This document shows, piece by piece, positions 1-5,966 of a stretch of 12,688 nucleotides of DNA. The number at the start of each line of letters is the position of its first letter. The first letter of the stretch is position 1. This DNA is from Parvibaculum sp964560165. Lineage in GTDB: Bacteria > Pseudomonadota > Alphaproteobacteria > Parvibaculales > Parvibaculaceae. The DNA lies in the NCBI GenBank assembly GCA_964560165.1, contig CAZLLB010000079.1:1-12688 (forward strand), in the 5' to 3' direction. A program made the position numbers and the translations under genes. The notes under the pieces are model-generated. The model ran no database searches and was not told the origin of the DNA. It was given only the letters and a program-made list of their open reading frames with translations.

Positions 1-277
1 GATAGACGCCTTCATAGAGTGCATTGGCACGGAACATCGGGAAGACGTAGTCGCGCACGAATTCTTCGCGCAGGTCGTCGATGAAGATTTCCTTGATGCC
101 GAGCATCTCGGCTTTCTTGCGCGCCGGCTCCAGCTCTTCGCCCTGGCCGAGATCGGCAGTGAAGGTCACGACCTCGCATCCATAGGTCGTTTGCAGCCAC
201 TTCAAAATGATCGACGTATCCAGACCACCCGAATAGGCAAGCACCACCTTTTTGACGTCTTTAATCGCACCGCTCAT
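1..277 (-). CDS. argG: Argininosuccinate synthase, N-terminal part (cut by window edge)
   Basis: The product joins citrulline and aspartate, using ATP, to give argininosuccinate, the penultimate step of arginine synthesis in the cytoplasm. Only the first 92 codons are present because the gene runs off the left edge. The visible part carries the ATP pyrophosphatase P-loop SGGLDTS at residues 16-22, directly after a hydrophobic beta strand (VVLAY), and continues with TFTADLGQGEE at about 38-48, both hallmarks of the family. The start is the ATG at 275-277; the upstream GAGCGG is a weak ribosome site, but the protein begins where family members usually begin. It is transcribed divergently from the HCCA-isomerase-like gene, with 88 bases between the two starts, and a plausible sigma70 promoter lies there. 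Identification is firm from sequence; the rest of the gene cannot be judged. Confidence 0.95.
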   Translation of the reverse strand, partial: MSGAIKDVKKVVLAYSGGLDTSIILKWLQTTYGCEVVTFTADLGQGEELEPARKKAEMLGIKEIFIDDLREEFVRDYVFPMFRANALYEGVY

Positions 278-313
278 GATATTACCGCTCAAAATCCCGT
301 TATTTTGCAGCGC

Positions 314-341
314 ATCATAGGCAAATCCTTATGCGCGGCAA
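314..341 (-). promoter_or_regulatory. Candidate sigma70 promoter for argG
   Basis: Read on the minus strand, a -35-like TTGCCG (336-341) is followed after 16 bases by a -10-like TATGAT (314-319). Transcription would start near 307 and give a leader of about 30 bases before the argG ATG. This is a consensus match by eye only; no arginine-repressor box was recognised beside it. Confidence 0.4.
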
Positions 342-365
342 GGGTCGCAAAAAAAGGCGAAAAAC

Positions 366-968
366 ATGGCCGAAAACGCCGCGCCGGTCGAGTTCTGGTA
401 CGATTTTGCCAGCACCTATTCCTATCCAGCGGCGATGCGTGTCGAGCGTCTGGCAGCCGCGGCGGGGGTCGGCCTCGTCTGGCGGCCTTTTCTGCTTGGG
501 CCGATTTTCGGCTCGCAGGGCTGGAATGATAGTCCCTTTAACATCTATCCGGTGAAGGGCCGCTATATGTGGCGCGACCTCACGCGGATTTGCGAGGCCG
601 ATGGGCTCGCACTAAGCGAGCCGGTGAGTTTTCCGCAGAACGGGCTCAAGGCGGCGCGGCTCGTGCTTTTCGGTGTGGAGGAGGGCTGGGCGGCAGATTT
701 CACTCGCGCGGTTTACCGGGCCAATTTCGCCGAGCAGAAGGATATTTCCAATGAGGCGGTGCTTGCCGGTTTGCTGCAGGGTCTCGGCCTCGACGCGGCG
801 GGCCTGACCGCGCGGTCAAATGCGCCGGAGAACAAAGCACGGCTCAAGGCGCAATCCGATGAGGCGGCGGCGCGCGGCCTTTTCGGCGCGCCGTCATTCA
901 CCGTCGGCGATGAATTGTTCTGGGGCAACGACCGGCTCGAACAGGCGGTCGCCTGGGCTAAAAAATAA
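366..968 (+). CDS. 2-hydroxychromene-2-carboxylate isomerase / kappa-class GST-like protein (DsbA fold)
   Basis: This 200-residue protein belongs to the HCCA isomerase/kappa GST family, thioredoxin-fold enzymes with an inserted helical domain that use glutathione. Known members isomerise 2-hydroxychromene-2-carboxylate in naphthalene breakdown, but many alphaproteobacterial relatives have no known substrate. Visible signatures are the N-terminal strand VEFWYDFAS with the family's active-site serine at about S16 (DFASTYSY), the cis-proline loop GAPSF at 175-179, and the C-terminal FWGNDRL at 186-192. Length is normal for the family. The ATG at 366 is preceded by AAGG (354-357) at good spacing. 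No ring-cleavage or other aromatic-pathway gene lies nearby, so a general glutathione role is as likely as HCCA isomerisation. A second GST-like gene follows on the same strand after 112 bases. Confidence 0.88.
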   Translation: MAENAAPVEFWYDFASTYSYPAAMRVERLAAAAGVGLVWRPFLLGPIFGSQGWNDSPFNIYPVKGRYMWRDLTRICEADGLALSEPVSFPQNGLKAARLVLFGVEEGWAADFTRAVYRANFAEQKDISNEAVLAGLLQGLGLDAAGLTARSNAPENKARLKAQSDEAAARGLFGAPSFTVGDELFWGNDRLEQAVAWAKK

Positions 969-1041
969 AAGCGGCAGAGCCAATCGCATCCTAATGGGCA
1001 AGCCAATTCCCGCAGCCCTTGTGGATGCGTCTCGCGCGCCC

Positions 1042-1075
1042 AACCTCCTCCTGACATTCGAGCACGGAGGAGGTT
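1042..1075 (+). promoter_or_regulatory. Hairpin that masks the Shine-Dalgarno of the GST gene
   Basis: AACCTCCTCC (1042-1051) and GGAGGAGGTT (1066-1075) are perfect reverse complements of 10 bases separated by a 14-base loop. The right arm contains the whole Shine-Dalgarno GGAGGAGG (1066-1073), which sits 7 bases before the GTG start at 1081. In RNA the left arm would act as an anti-Shine-Dalgarno, so the site would be closed unless melted or outcompeted. There is no following U-tract, so it does not look like a terminator. The pairing is seen directly; the regulatory role is inference. Confidence 0.55.
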
Positions 1076-1080
1076 ATTTC

Positions 1081-1716
1081 GTGAGCACCATTATCTTTCA
1101 TTCGCAGCCGCAAAGCGTCTATCTCTGGACCGCGAGCCTCGTCGCCGCCGAGAAAGGCGTGCCATGGTCCGTCAATGTGATCGAGCCGGGCAGCGAGGCG
1201 CATAGGCGGCTTCATCCCTTTGCAAAATCGCCTGTGCTGGAGCATGGCGCGGTCACGCTCTACGAAACATCCGCGATCGCGCATTACATCGGCCGCGCAT
1301 TCGACGGGCCTGCTCTGCAGCCGGACGATGTTCTGGGTCAGGCGCAATGCTTGCGCTGGGTCAGCCTCGTCAACGCCTATATGTTTGCGACCATGACCAA
1401 CGGGCTCGCCAAGCAGCGCCTGCTGGTGCCCATGCAAGGCGGGACGCCCGATGAGGCGCTGATCGCCACGGCGGCGGCGCAACTCGAAGATCAGCTTGCG
1501 CTCATCTCACGGGAATTGGGCCATCATGATTTTCTGGTGAGCAACGACATCTCGATTGCGGACTGCTTTGTCTTCCCGCATCTCCATCTCGCCAGCATGA
1601 CGCCAGAAGGTCAGGTGGCATTGAAGGGCGCAGAGCTTGCCGCGCAATGGCTTGCGCGTATGCGGGCTCGACCGAGTTTCGCTGCGACTGATCAGTTTGC
1701 GAGCCGCGCGGCGTGA
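1081..1716 (+). CDS. Glutathione S-transferase family protein
   Basis: A 211-residue GST with an N-terminal thioredoxin-like domain (about 1-75) and an all-helical C-terminal domain (about 85-205). The glutathione site is recognisable: the cis-proline of SPVLEHG (P51) and the glutamate-threonine-serine of YETSAIAHYI (62-64). SIADCFVFPHL at 158-168 matches the N-capping box of helix 6. Family members conjugate glutathione to electrophiles or reduce peroxides; the substrate here is unknown. The frame stays open upstream to an ATG at 994, but the GTG at 1081 follows an excellent GGAGGAGG site and starts the protein exactly at the first beta strand (STIIFHSQP), so GTG is preferred. That ribosome site lies in a perfect inverted repeat. 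The stop lies 3 bases from the stop of the convergent ABM-like gene, and the preceding gene is another GST-superfamily member. Confidence 0.87.
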   Translation: MSTIIFHSQPQSVYLWTASLVAAEKGVPWSVNVIEPGSEAHRRLHPFAKSPVLEHGAVTLYETSAIAHYIGRAFDGPALQPDDVLGQAQCLRWVSLVNAYMFATMTNGLAKQRLLVPMQGGTPDEALIATAAAQLEDQLALISRELGHHDFLVSNDISIADCFVFPHLHLASMTPEGQVALKGAELAAQWLARMRARPSFAATDQFASRAA

Positions 1717-1719
1717 GGT

Positions 1720-2046
1720 TCAGTGAAACTGTTTGGGTAGGTCGGCTTCGGGGATCAGCAGGTCGTCGGTGATGTCGAGCCAGATTTCCTCGAGCAACTC
1801 CGCCTTGCCTTCGCCTTGTGGCGTCTTGTCCTGCATCTCGTGGGCGCGCGCCGCAAAGGCGCGGTCGCGGTCTTGCCTCGATGGCCAGCGCGCATAGGCC
1901 ACCCACTCGCCGTTCTCTGCCTTGTGCAGGCGCGAGCCGCCGCCGCCATGATGCTGAAGAATGTCTTGAGTGATCTCATGCCAGCGGCGCTGAAATTCCG
2001 CTTCGTGTTTTTTCTCGACGCGCCAGCGATAGATCACAGCAATCAT
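1720..2046 (-). CDS. Small ABM-like (dimeric alpha/beta barrel) protein, probable antibiotic biosynthesis monooxygenase family
   Basis: A 108-residue protein whose first half (MIAVIYRWRVEKKHEAEFQR, then a helix, then EWVAYARWPS) has the beta-alpha-beta layout of the ABM/ferredoxin-like dimeric barrel family. Such proteins are small oxygenases or binding proteins for quinones, haem or phenolics; the substrate cannot be told here. The ATG at 2044-2046 is chosen because GGAG sits 8 bases upstream and the first beta strand begins at once. An in-frame ATG at 2083-2085 overlaps the rlmN stop as ATGA but has no ribosome site and would add 13 residues of non-conserved look. Either way the gene lies directly behind rlmN on the same strand and is probably co-transcribed with it. 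It converges with the GST gene. Confidence 0.65.
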   Translation of the reverse strand: MIAVIYRWRVEKKHEAEFQRRWHEITQDILQHHGGGGSRLHKAENGEWVAYARWPSRQDRDRAFAARAHEMQDKTPQGEGKAELLEEIWLDITDDLLIPEADLPKQFH

Positions 2047-2084
2047 GGTCTGCTCCGGTTTCGGCTTGCAGATGAAACGCCGCA

Positions 2085-3305
2085 TCAGGCGATCGGTTGC
2101 GCGTCCGCCTTGTCCTGCTTGAAGCGGTCGCTGGCCCGCGCTTTCACGGTCTCGCTCTTTAGCTGTCCGCAGGCGGCCATGATATCGCGACCGCGGGGCG
2201 TGCGCACCGGGCTTGCATAGCCCGCACGGTTGACCACGTCGGCGAATTTTTCAATCGTCGCCCAGTCGGAACATTCGTAAGGCGAGCCGGGCCAGGGATT
2301 GAAGGGGATCAGGTTGATCTTGGCTGGAATACCACTCAGCAGACGGACGAGTTCTTTTGCGTCTGCCAGACTGTCATTGATGCCTTTCAGCATCACATAC
2401 TCAAACGTGATGCGGCGCGCATTCGAGACGCCGGGATAATTGCGACAGGCATCGAGCAATTCGGCAATCGGATATTTCTTGTTGAGCGGCACCAGNNNNN
2501 NNNNNAAGGCGGTCTCGACCAGCTTGTCGCGCGTCTCGTCGTTCACCGCGTGAAGCGAGACTGCCAGCATTGAGCCGATTTCATTGCCCGCTTTTTCGAT
2601 CATCGGCACGACGCCCGATGTGGAAAGCGTGATGCGGCGTTTGGATAGCGACAAACCTTCGCCATCCGACACGATATCGAGCGCGTCGCGCACATTCTCG
2701 AAATTGTAGAGCGGTTCGCCCATGCCCATCATCACGATATTGGTGACGAGGCGGTTGTCTGCGTTGCGGCCCGAGTTCGGCCATTCGCCCAGCGCGTCGC
2801 GGGCAACCAGAAGCTGGCCGACGATCTCGCCCGCTGTCAGATTGCGGACGAGCTTTTGCGTGCCTGTGTGGCAGAAGGTGCAGGTCAGCGTGCAGCCGAC
2901 CTGGCTTGAGACGCAAAGCGTGCCCCGGCCTTCCTCGGGAATATAGACGGCCTCTACCTCCGGCCCGTTCGCGCCCGGCTTGTCTGCGTCAAGGCGCAGC
3001 AGCCACTTGCGGGTGCCATCGACTGATTTCTGTTCGGTGACGATCTCGGGCCGGGCGACGGTGAAGGCCGCGCCGAGCTTCGCGCGCAGCTCTTTCGAGA
3101 GCGTTGTCATCTCGGCAAAATCGGTCTGGCCGCGCGTATAGAAAGCGTTCCAGAGCTGGCCCACACGCATCTTGATCTCGCGCGGCGGCAGGCCGAATTC
3201 GCTCAGTGCCTGCGCCAGTTCCTCACGCGACAGGCCAAGCAGGTTCACGCGGCCCCTATGGGTCGCGCCTGCCGGCTTGTGTGCAATATCGAGGCTTGTC
3301 GCCAT
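2085..3305 (-). CDS. rlmN: Dual-specificity rRNA/tRNA (adenine-C2)-methyltransferase RlmN, interrupted by an N-run
   Basis: A radical-SAM enzyme that methylates C2 of A2503 in 23S rRNA and of A37 in some tRNAs. The iron-sulfur motif C-x3-C-x2-C is at C138, C142 and C145. The resolving cysteine equivalent to E. coli C118 is C131 (TLCVSSQVGC), and the methyl-carrying cysteine equivalent to C355 is C379 (AACGQL). Also visible are MGMGEPL (193-199), the SLHA motif and NLIPFNPWPG. The ATG at 3303-3305 is chosen; upstream in-frame codons would add 15 residues not expected in the family, though its ribosome site is weak. Ten N lie at 2496-2505. The frame stays open across them, but nine codons around the gap (ETA, four unknown, LV) are absent from the family's normal RDxLVPLNKKYP stretch, so the gene is probably intact in the organism. 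Confidence 0.95.
   Translation of the reverse strand: MATSLDIAHKPAGATHRGRVNLLGLSREELAQALSEFGLPPREIKMRVGQLWNAFYTRGQTDFAEMTTLSKELRAKLGAAFTVARPEIVTEQKSVDGTRKWLLRLDADKPGANGPEVEAVYIPEEGRGTLCVSSQVGCTLTCTFCHTGTQKLVRNLTAGEIVGQLLVARDALGEWPNSGRNADNRLVTNIVMMGMGEPLYNFENVRDALDIVSDGEGLSLSKRRITLSTSGVVPMIEKAGNEIGSMLAVSLHAVNDETRDKLVETAXXXXLVPLNKKYPIAELLDACRNYPGVSNARRITFEYVMLKGINDSLADAKELVRLLSGIPAKINLIPFNPWPGSPYECSDWATIEKFADVVNRAGYASPVRTPRGRDIMAACGQLKSETVKARASDRFKQDKADAQPIA
2496..2505. other. Assembly gap (10 N) inside rlmN
   Basis: A run of exactly ten N, the usual placeholder size for a scaffold join. ACCAG occurs both just left of the gap (2491-2495) and at 2518-2522, so the flanks probably overlap and the bases between them are spurious. 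See the rlmN entry for the effect on the protein. Confidence 0.97.
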
Positions 3306-3324
3306 TTTGATCCGAACTCGAGCG

Positions 3325-3346
3325 GGCCGCACCGATGCGGGCGGCC
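3325..3346 (-). promoter_or_regulatory. Leader hairpin upstream of rlmN
   Basis: GGCCGC (3325-3330) and GCGGCC (3341-3346) are reverse complements around a 10-base loop, 20 to 41 bases upstream of the rlmN ATG. A competing pairing CCGCA (3328-3332) with TGCGG (3336-3340) closes a 4-base loop, so only one of the two stems can form fully. In such GC-rich DNA this may be chance. A TATGAT that could be an rlmN -10 lies further upstream at 3364-3369 on the minus strand, without a convincing -35. Confidence 0.25.
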
Positions 3347-3401
3347 TCAAACGGCGTTCTCATATCATACATAGAGGCTCGCCCGCCAACCGGCGATGCG
3401 G

Positions 3402-3423
3402 AAACGGCAGAAAACCGCCGTTT
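3402..3423 (-). terminator. Hairpin at the ialB stop codon, possible weak terminator
   Basis: AAACGGC (3402-3408) and GCCGTTT (3417-3423) form a 7-bp stem with an 8-base loop, overlapping the ialB stop codon at 3422-3424. On the minus strand no U-tract follows, so it may shield the 3' end or attenuate transcription rather than fully stop it. The 116 bases between ialB and rlmN suggest rlmN also has its own promoter. Confidence 0.3.
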
Positions 3424-3997
3424 ATTTGCAGGCGCTATCGATCTTCGACAGGGCCGCGCCCGAGCCTTTCAGCGAATAGGTGTCGGTGGTCAGCGTCTTT
3501 CTCGACGATGTGCCCTTGATCACCATGCTCGAACCGGCGCGGATGTCTTTGACCATCTTGCCTTCGTCCTTGGTGTTGTCGAGCCAGGCCCAATATTGGT
3601 GCTCGCCGCCTTCCGAGACGCCGGTAAACATCTGATAGCGCTCTTTGCCGATGGTCGCGAAGGGCTTGGAGGTTGCGCTGAAGGGATAGCCCGCGCGCAT
3701 GCTGATCTCGTTGCGGATATTGCGGCCGGGGCGGTGCGTCACCATGAAATAGACGTCGCCGCGCGTGGCCCCCTTGGGCTCCTGCGTTTTCGGCTCGGCC
3801 AGCACGTAGCAAATGCGGTCGGTACCGGTGCCGAAGCTATAGGCCGCCCAATCGTCAAACTTGCCCAGAAGCTTTGGAGCGTCCGCCGCGCTGGCGGGAG
3901 CAGCCGGGAGGGCGATGAAGCCCGTAACAGCAAGGGCCATGACCGCCAAAGGGGCCGCGAGGAAGCGCGTGCGTCTCAGCATTGGAGGGAAACTCAT
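3422..3997 (-). CDS. Invasion-associated locus B (IalB) family secreted protein
   Basis: A 191-residue exported protein of the IalB family, first described in Bartonella invasion of erythrocytes but widespread in free-living alphaproteobacteria, where the role is unclear. A Sec signal peptide is evident: basic RRTRF at 8-12, a hydrophobic core at about 13-33, and an ASA-A cleavage site near residue 37. The mature part begins KLLGKFDDWAAYSFGTGTDR and contains CYVLAEPK and the NEISMRAGYPF stretch typical of the family. The only two cysteines, C63 and C190, could form a disulfide in the periplasm. The ATG at 3995-3997 is used; a second ATG at residue 6 has no ribosome site. It lies upstream of rlmN on the same strand and is divergent from the oxidoreductase operon. 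The family call is good; involvement in virulence cannot be inferred. Confidence 0.85.
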   Translation of the reverse strand: MSFPPMLRRTRFLAAPLAVMALAVTGFIALPAAPASAADAPKLLGKFDDWAAYSFGTGTDRICYVLAEPKTQEPKGATRGDVYFMVTHRPGRNIRNEISMRAGYPFSATSKPFATIGKERYQMFTGVSEGGEHQYWAWLDNTKDEGKMVKDIRAGSSMVIKGTSSRKTLTTDTYSLKGSGAALSKIDSACK

Positions 3998-4018
3998 TCG
4001 TTTGCTCTGGGGAGACCG

Positions 4019-4047
4019 ACCATAACGGGCTTGTCGCGTGATTTCCA
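4019..4047 (-). promoter_or_regulatory. Candidate promoter for the ialB-like gene
   Basis: On the minus strand, TGGAAA (4042-4047) and TATGGT (4019-4024) are separated by 17 bases, each matching the sigma70 consensus at four of six positions. The leader would be only about 15 to 20 bases. This is a weak prediction by eye. Confidence 0.28.
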
Positions 4048-4069
4048 GCCGGGTCTTGGGAAAATGCCC

Positions 4070-4097
4070 GATTTGCGCCGCTAAAGGGTGGCAAATC
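4070..4097. promoter_or_regulatory. Operator-like dyad in the ialB/oxidoreductase divergent region
   Basis: GATTTGC (4070-4076) and GCAAATC (4091-4097) are perfect 7-bp inverted half-sites with centres 21 bp apart, that is two helical turns, which would put both on the same face of the DNA. The dyad lies between the two divergent starts, in the 167-bp intergenic region (3998-4164), 68 bases before the oxidoreductase ATG. No regulator for it is encoded beside it. The spacing fits a dimeric regulator; a role is inference. Confidence 0.35.
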
Positions 4098-4164
4098 TGG
4101 CAGGGTTCACATCGCCTGTGCTAGATCAGAGGCAGCGACATTCATAGAAAAGCAGGGAGCACCC

Positions 4165-5169
4165 ATGAAAGCCGTGTTGTGCAAGGAATATGGTCCGCCG
4201 TCGAGCCTGGTCATCGAAGAGGTGCCGACGCCTGAACCCAAGAAGGGTCAGGTGCTGCTCGAAGTGCATTCCGCCGCGATCAATTTTCCCGACGTTCTGA
4301 TCATCGAGAATAAATATCAGTTCAAGCCGCCGCTGCCCTTCTCGCCGGGCGGCGAGGTTGCGGGCGTCGTCAGGAAACTCGGCGAAGGTGTGACCAAGGT
4401 CAAAGTCGGCGACCGCGTCATCGGCTCTTGCGGCTGGGGCGGCTTTGCCGAAGAGATCGCGCTCGACGAAGCGCGTGTGACACCCATTCCCGATGAAATG
4501 GATTTCGTCACGGCTTCGGCCTTCCTCATGACCTATGGCACCTCGCACCACGCGCTCAAAGACCGTGCGCAGATCAAACCTGGCGAGACGCTTCTGGTTC
4601 TCGGTGCGGCGGGTGGCGTCGGCCTTGCCGCCGTCGAACTCGGCAAGGCGATGGGCGCGCGCGTCATTGCGGCGGCTTCGTCGGAAGAGAAACTTCAGGT
4701 CTGCCGCGACCACGGCGCTGACGAAACGCTTCTCTATCCGACCGGTGCGCTCGACAAGGATCAGCAGCGCGCACTGACCGACAAGATCAAGGAACTGACG
4801 GGCGGCAATGGTGCCGACGTCGTTTACGATCCGGTCGGCGGCGATTATTCCGAGCCCGCGCTTCGCGCCACGAACTGGGAAGGTCGTTTCCTCGTTGTCG
4901 GCTTTGCCGCAGGTCCGATCCCCAGAGTGCCGCTCAATCTGGCGCTGCTCAAGGGTTGTCAGATCGTCGGCGTTTTCTGGGGTGCCTTCACGGGCCGCGA
5001 GCCCGCGCGGCATCAGGAAAACCTGAAAGAACTTGTCGCCTGGTTCAAGGCCGGCAAGCTCAAGCCTTATGTGTCGCGCCAGTACAAGTTCGAAGAAGTC
5101 GCGCAAGCGCTCGACGACATGGCGGCGCGCAAGGTCAAAGGCAAGATCGTTCTGGTGCCTTCGCGCTAA
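4165..5169 (+). CDS. NADPH:quinone oxidoreductase family protein (zeta-crystallin-like MDR, zinc-free)
   Basis: A 334-residue medium-chain dehydrogenase/reductase. The GroES-like domain spans about 1-125, with the family's HSAAINFPDVLIIENKYQ stretch at 35-52 and FSPGGEVAGVV at 59-69. The Rossmann domain follows with the nucleotide motif LGAAGGVGLAAVELGKAMGA at 146-165. The zinc-ligand cysteine cluster of alcohol dehydrogenases is absent, which places it with quinone oxidoreductases and enoyl reductases that pass hydride from NADPH to quinones or activated alkenes in the cytoplasm. Length is standard. The ATG is preceded by AGGGAG (4154-4159), 5 bases away. It is the first gene of a plus-strand run with gaps of 36 and 41 bases to the next two genes, so the three are probably one operon. 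The true substrate is unknown. Confidence 0.9.
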   Translation: MKAVLCKEYGPPSSLVIEEVPTPEPKKGQVLLEVHSAAINFPDVLIIENKYQFKPPLPFSPGGEVAGVVRKLGEGVTKVKVGDRVIGSCGWGGFAEEIALDEARVTPIPDEMDFVTASAFLMTYGTSHHALKDRAQIKPGETLLVLGAAGGVGLAAVELGKAMGARVIAAASSEEKLQVCRDHGADETLLYPTGALDKDQQRALTDKIKELTGGNGADVVYDPVGGDYSEPALRATNWEGRFLVVGFAAGPIPRVPLNLALLKGCQIVGVFWGAFTGREPARHQENLKELVAWFKAGKLKPYVSRQYKFEEVAQALDDMAARKVKGKIVLVPSR

Positions 5170-5205
5170 GCAGCGTGCGCGTGACGTGAGAAGGGGCGGG
5201 GGCCG

Positions 5206-5925
5206 ATGAAGCGTACATTCTGGATGATAGGTGGGCTTTTCGGCCTCGCCATCCTCGCGCTCTTCGGCTTCCTGCTCTACGTGCTTCTCGCCTCGGGCAG
5301 TCCGACTTACTGGTCGGGCGAGATCGCGGCCTTCGAGCGGCGCGACGTGTCGAACCCGCCGCCGCGCGACGCCGTACTCTTTATCGGCGACGATGATGTC
5401 AGGCTCTGGAACACGCTTGCCTTCGACATGGCACCGATCAGCACCATCGCGCGCGGCTTCGGCGGCTCGCAGATCGCGCATGTCACCTATTACATTCCGC
5501 GCATCGTCGTGCCCTATCATCCGCGCGCCATCGTGCTGATGGCGGGCGAGGCGGATCTGTCGGATGTGCATGGGCGGCGGCCGGAAGACGTGCTCGACGA
5601 TTTCAAGGAATTCGTCGCCACCTTGCGCAAAGATGGTGTCGCAGCGCCGGTCTATTTCGTTTCGATCCACCCCCAACCCATGCGCCGCTCGCGCTGGTTC
5701 GGTGCCAAGCGCGCCAATGCGCTGATCGCCAATTATATCAAGGTCACACCTGGCCTGCATTTCATCGACGTGACGAGCGGGCTCGTTAATGTGGAGGACG
5801 AAGCCCGGCGCGAGTTGTTTCGCTGGGATGGCTTATCGCTCAACGCAGAGGGCCGCAAAGTTCTGGCCGAGATCATAAAGCCCGTCCTGATGCAGGCCGG
5901 GCTTGGCGAAAGACGGGCGCGCTAA
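5206..5925 (+). CDS. Membrane-anchored SGNH-hydrolase-fold protein with substituted catalytic residues
   Basis: A 239-residue protein with one N-terminal transmembrane segment (about 7-29) after MKRTF, then a periplasmic SGNH/GDSL-like domain. Family landmarks are clear: VLFIGDDDVRLW (57-68), RGFGGSQIAHV (83-93), VLMAGEADLSD (110-120) and RWDGLSLNAEGR (206-217). Enzymes of this subfamily read GSSS or GDS in block I, GxND in block III and DGLHLN in block V. Here the nucleophile serine is D63, the oxyanion asparagine is A116 and the catalytic histidine is S211; only the block II glycine and D208 remain. It is therefore probably not an active serine esterase, but a binding or scaffolding protein. 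AAGGGG (5191-5196) precedes the ATG. It lies between the oxidoreductase and a serine hydrolase in a likely operon. Confidence 0.82.
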   Translation: MKRTFWMIGGLFGLAILALFGFLLYVLLASGSPTYWSGEIAAFERRDVSNPPPRDAVLFIGDDDVRLWNTLAFDMAPISTIARGFGGSQIAHVTYYIPRIVVPYHPRAIVLMAGEADLSDVHGRRPEDVLDDFKEFVATLRKDGVAAPVYFVSIHPQPMRRSRWFGAKRANALIANYIKVTPGLHFIDVTSGLVNVEDEARRELFRWDGLSLNAEGRKVLAEIIKPVLMQAGLGERRAR

Positions 5926-5966
5926 GCGCTCGCGATCATAAAAACATAAACAGGGACGAACACATC

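Noticed and set aside
994..1080. Upstream ATG extension of the GST gene
   Set aside because: The added 29 residues do not resemble a GST N-terminus and the ATG lacks a ribosome site, whereas the GTG at 1081 has a near-perfect one. It is kept only as a possible leader reading frame.
2047..2085. Extension of the ABM-like gene to an ATG overlapping the rlmN stop (ATGA)
   Set aside because: The overlap is attractive, but there is no ribosome site there and the internal ATG has GGAG and begins directly at the first beta strand.
3335..4084. A 249-codon plus-strand frame opposite ialB
   Set aside because: The ialB frame has a signal peptide and family motifs; the opposite frame has none and covers intergenic hairpins and promoter-like sequence.
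4098..4127. Possible promoter for the oxidoreductase with extended -10 TGCTAGATC (4119-4127)
   Set aside because: No acceptable -35 hexamer lies at 16-18 bases upstream, so it was not listed as a feature.
4126..5760. A 544-codon open frame on the minus strand opposite the oxidoreductase and SGNH-like genes
   Set aside because: It mirrors two well-recognised genes, its translation is rich in Arg, His and Asp with no domain, and long antisense frames are expected in GC-rich DNA.
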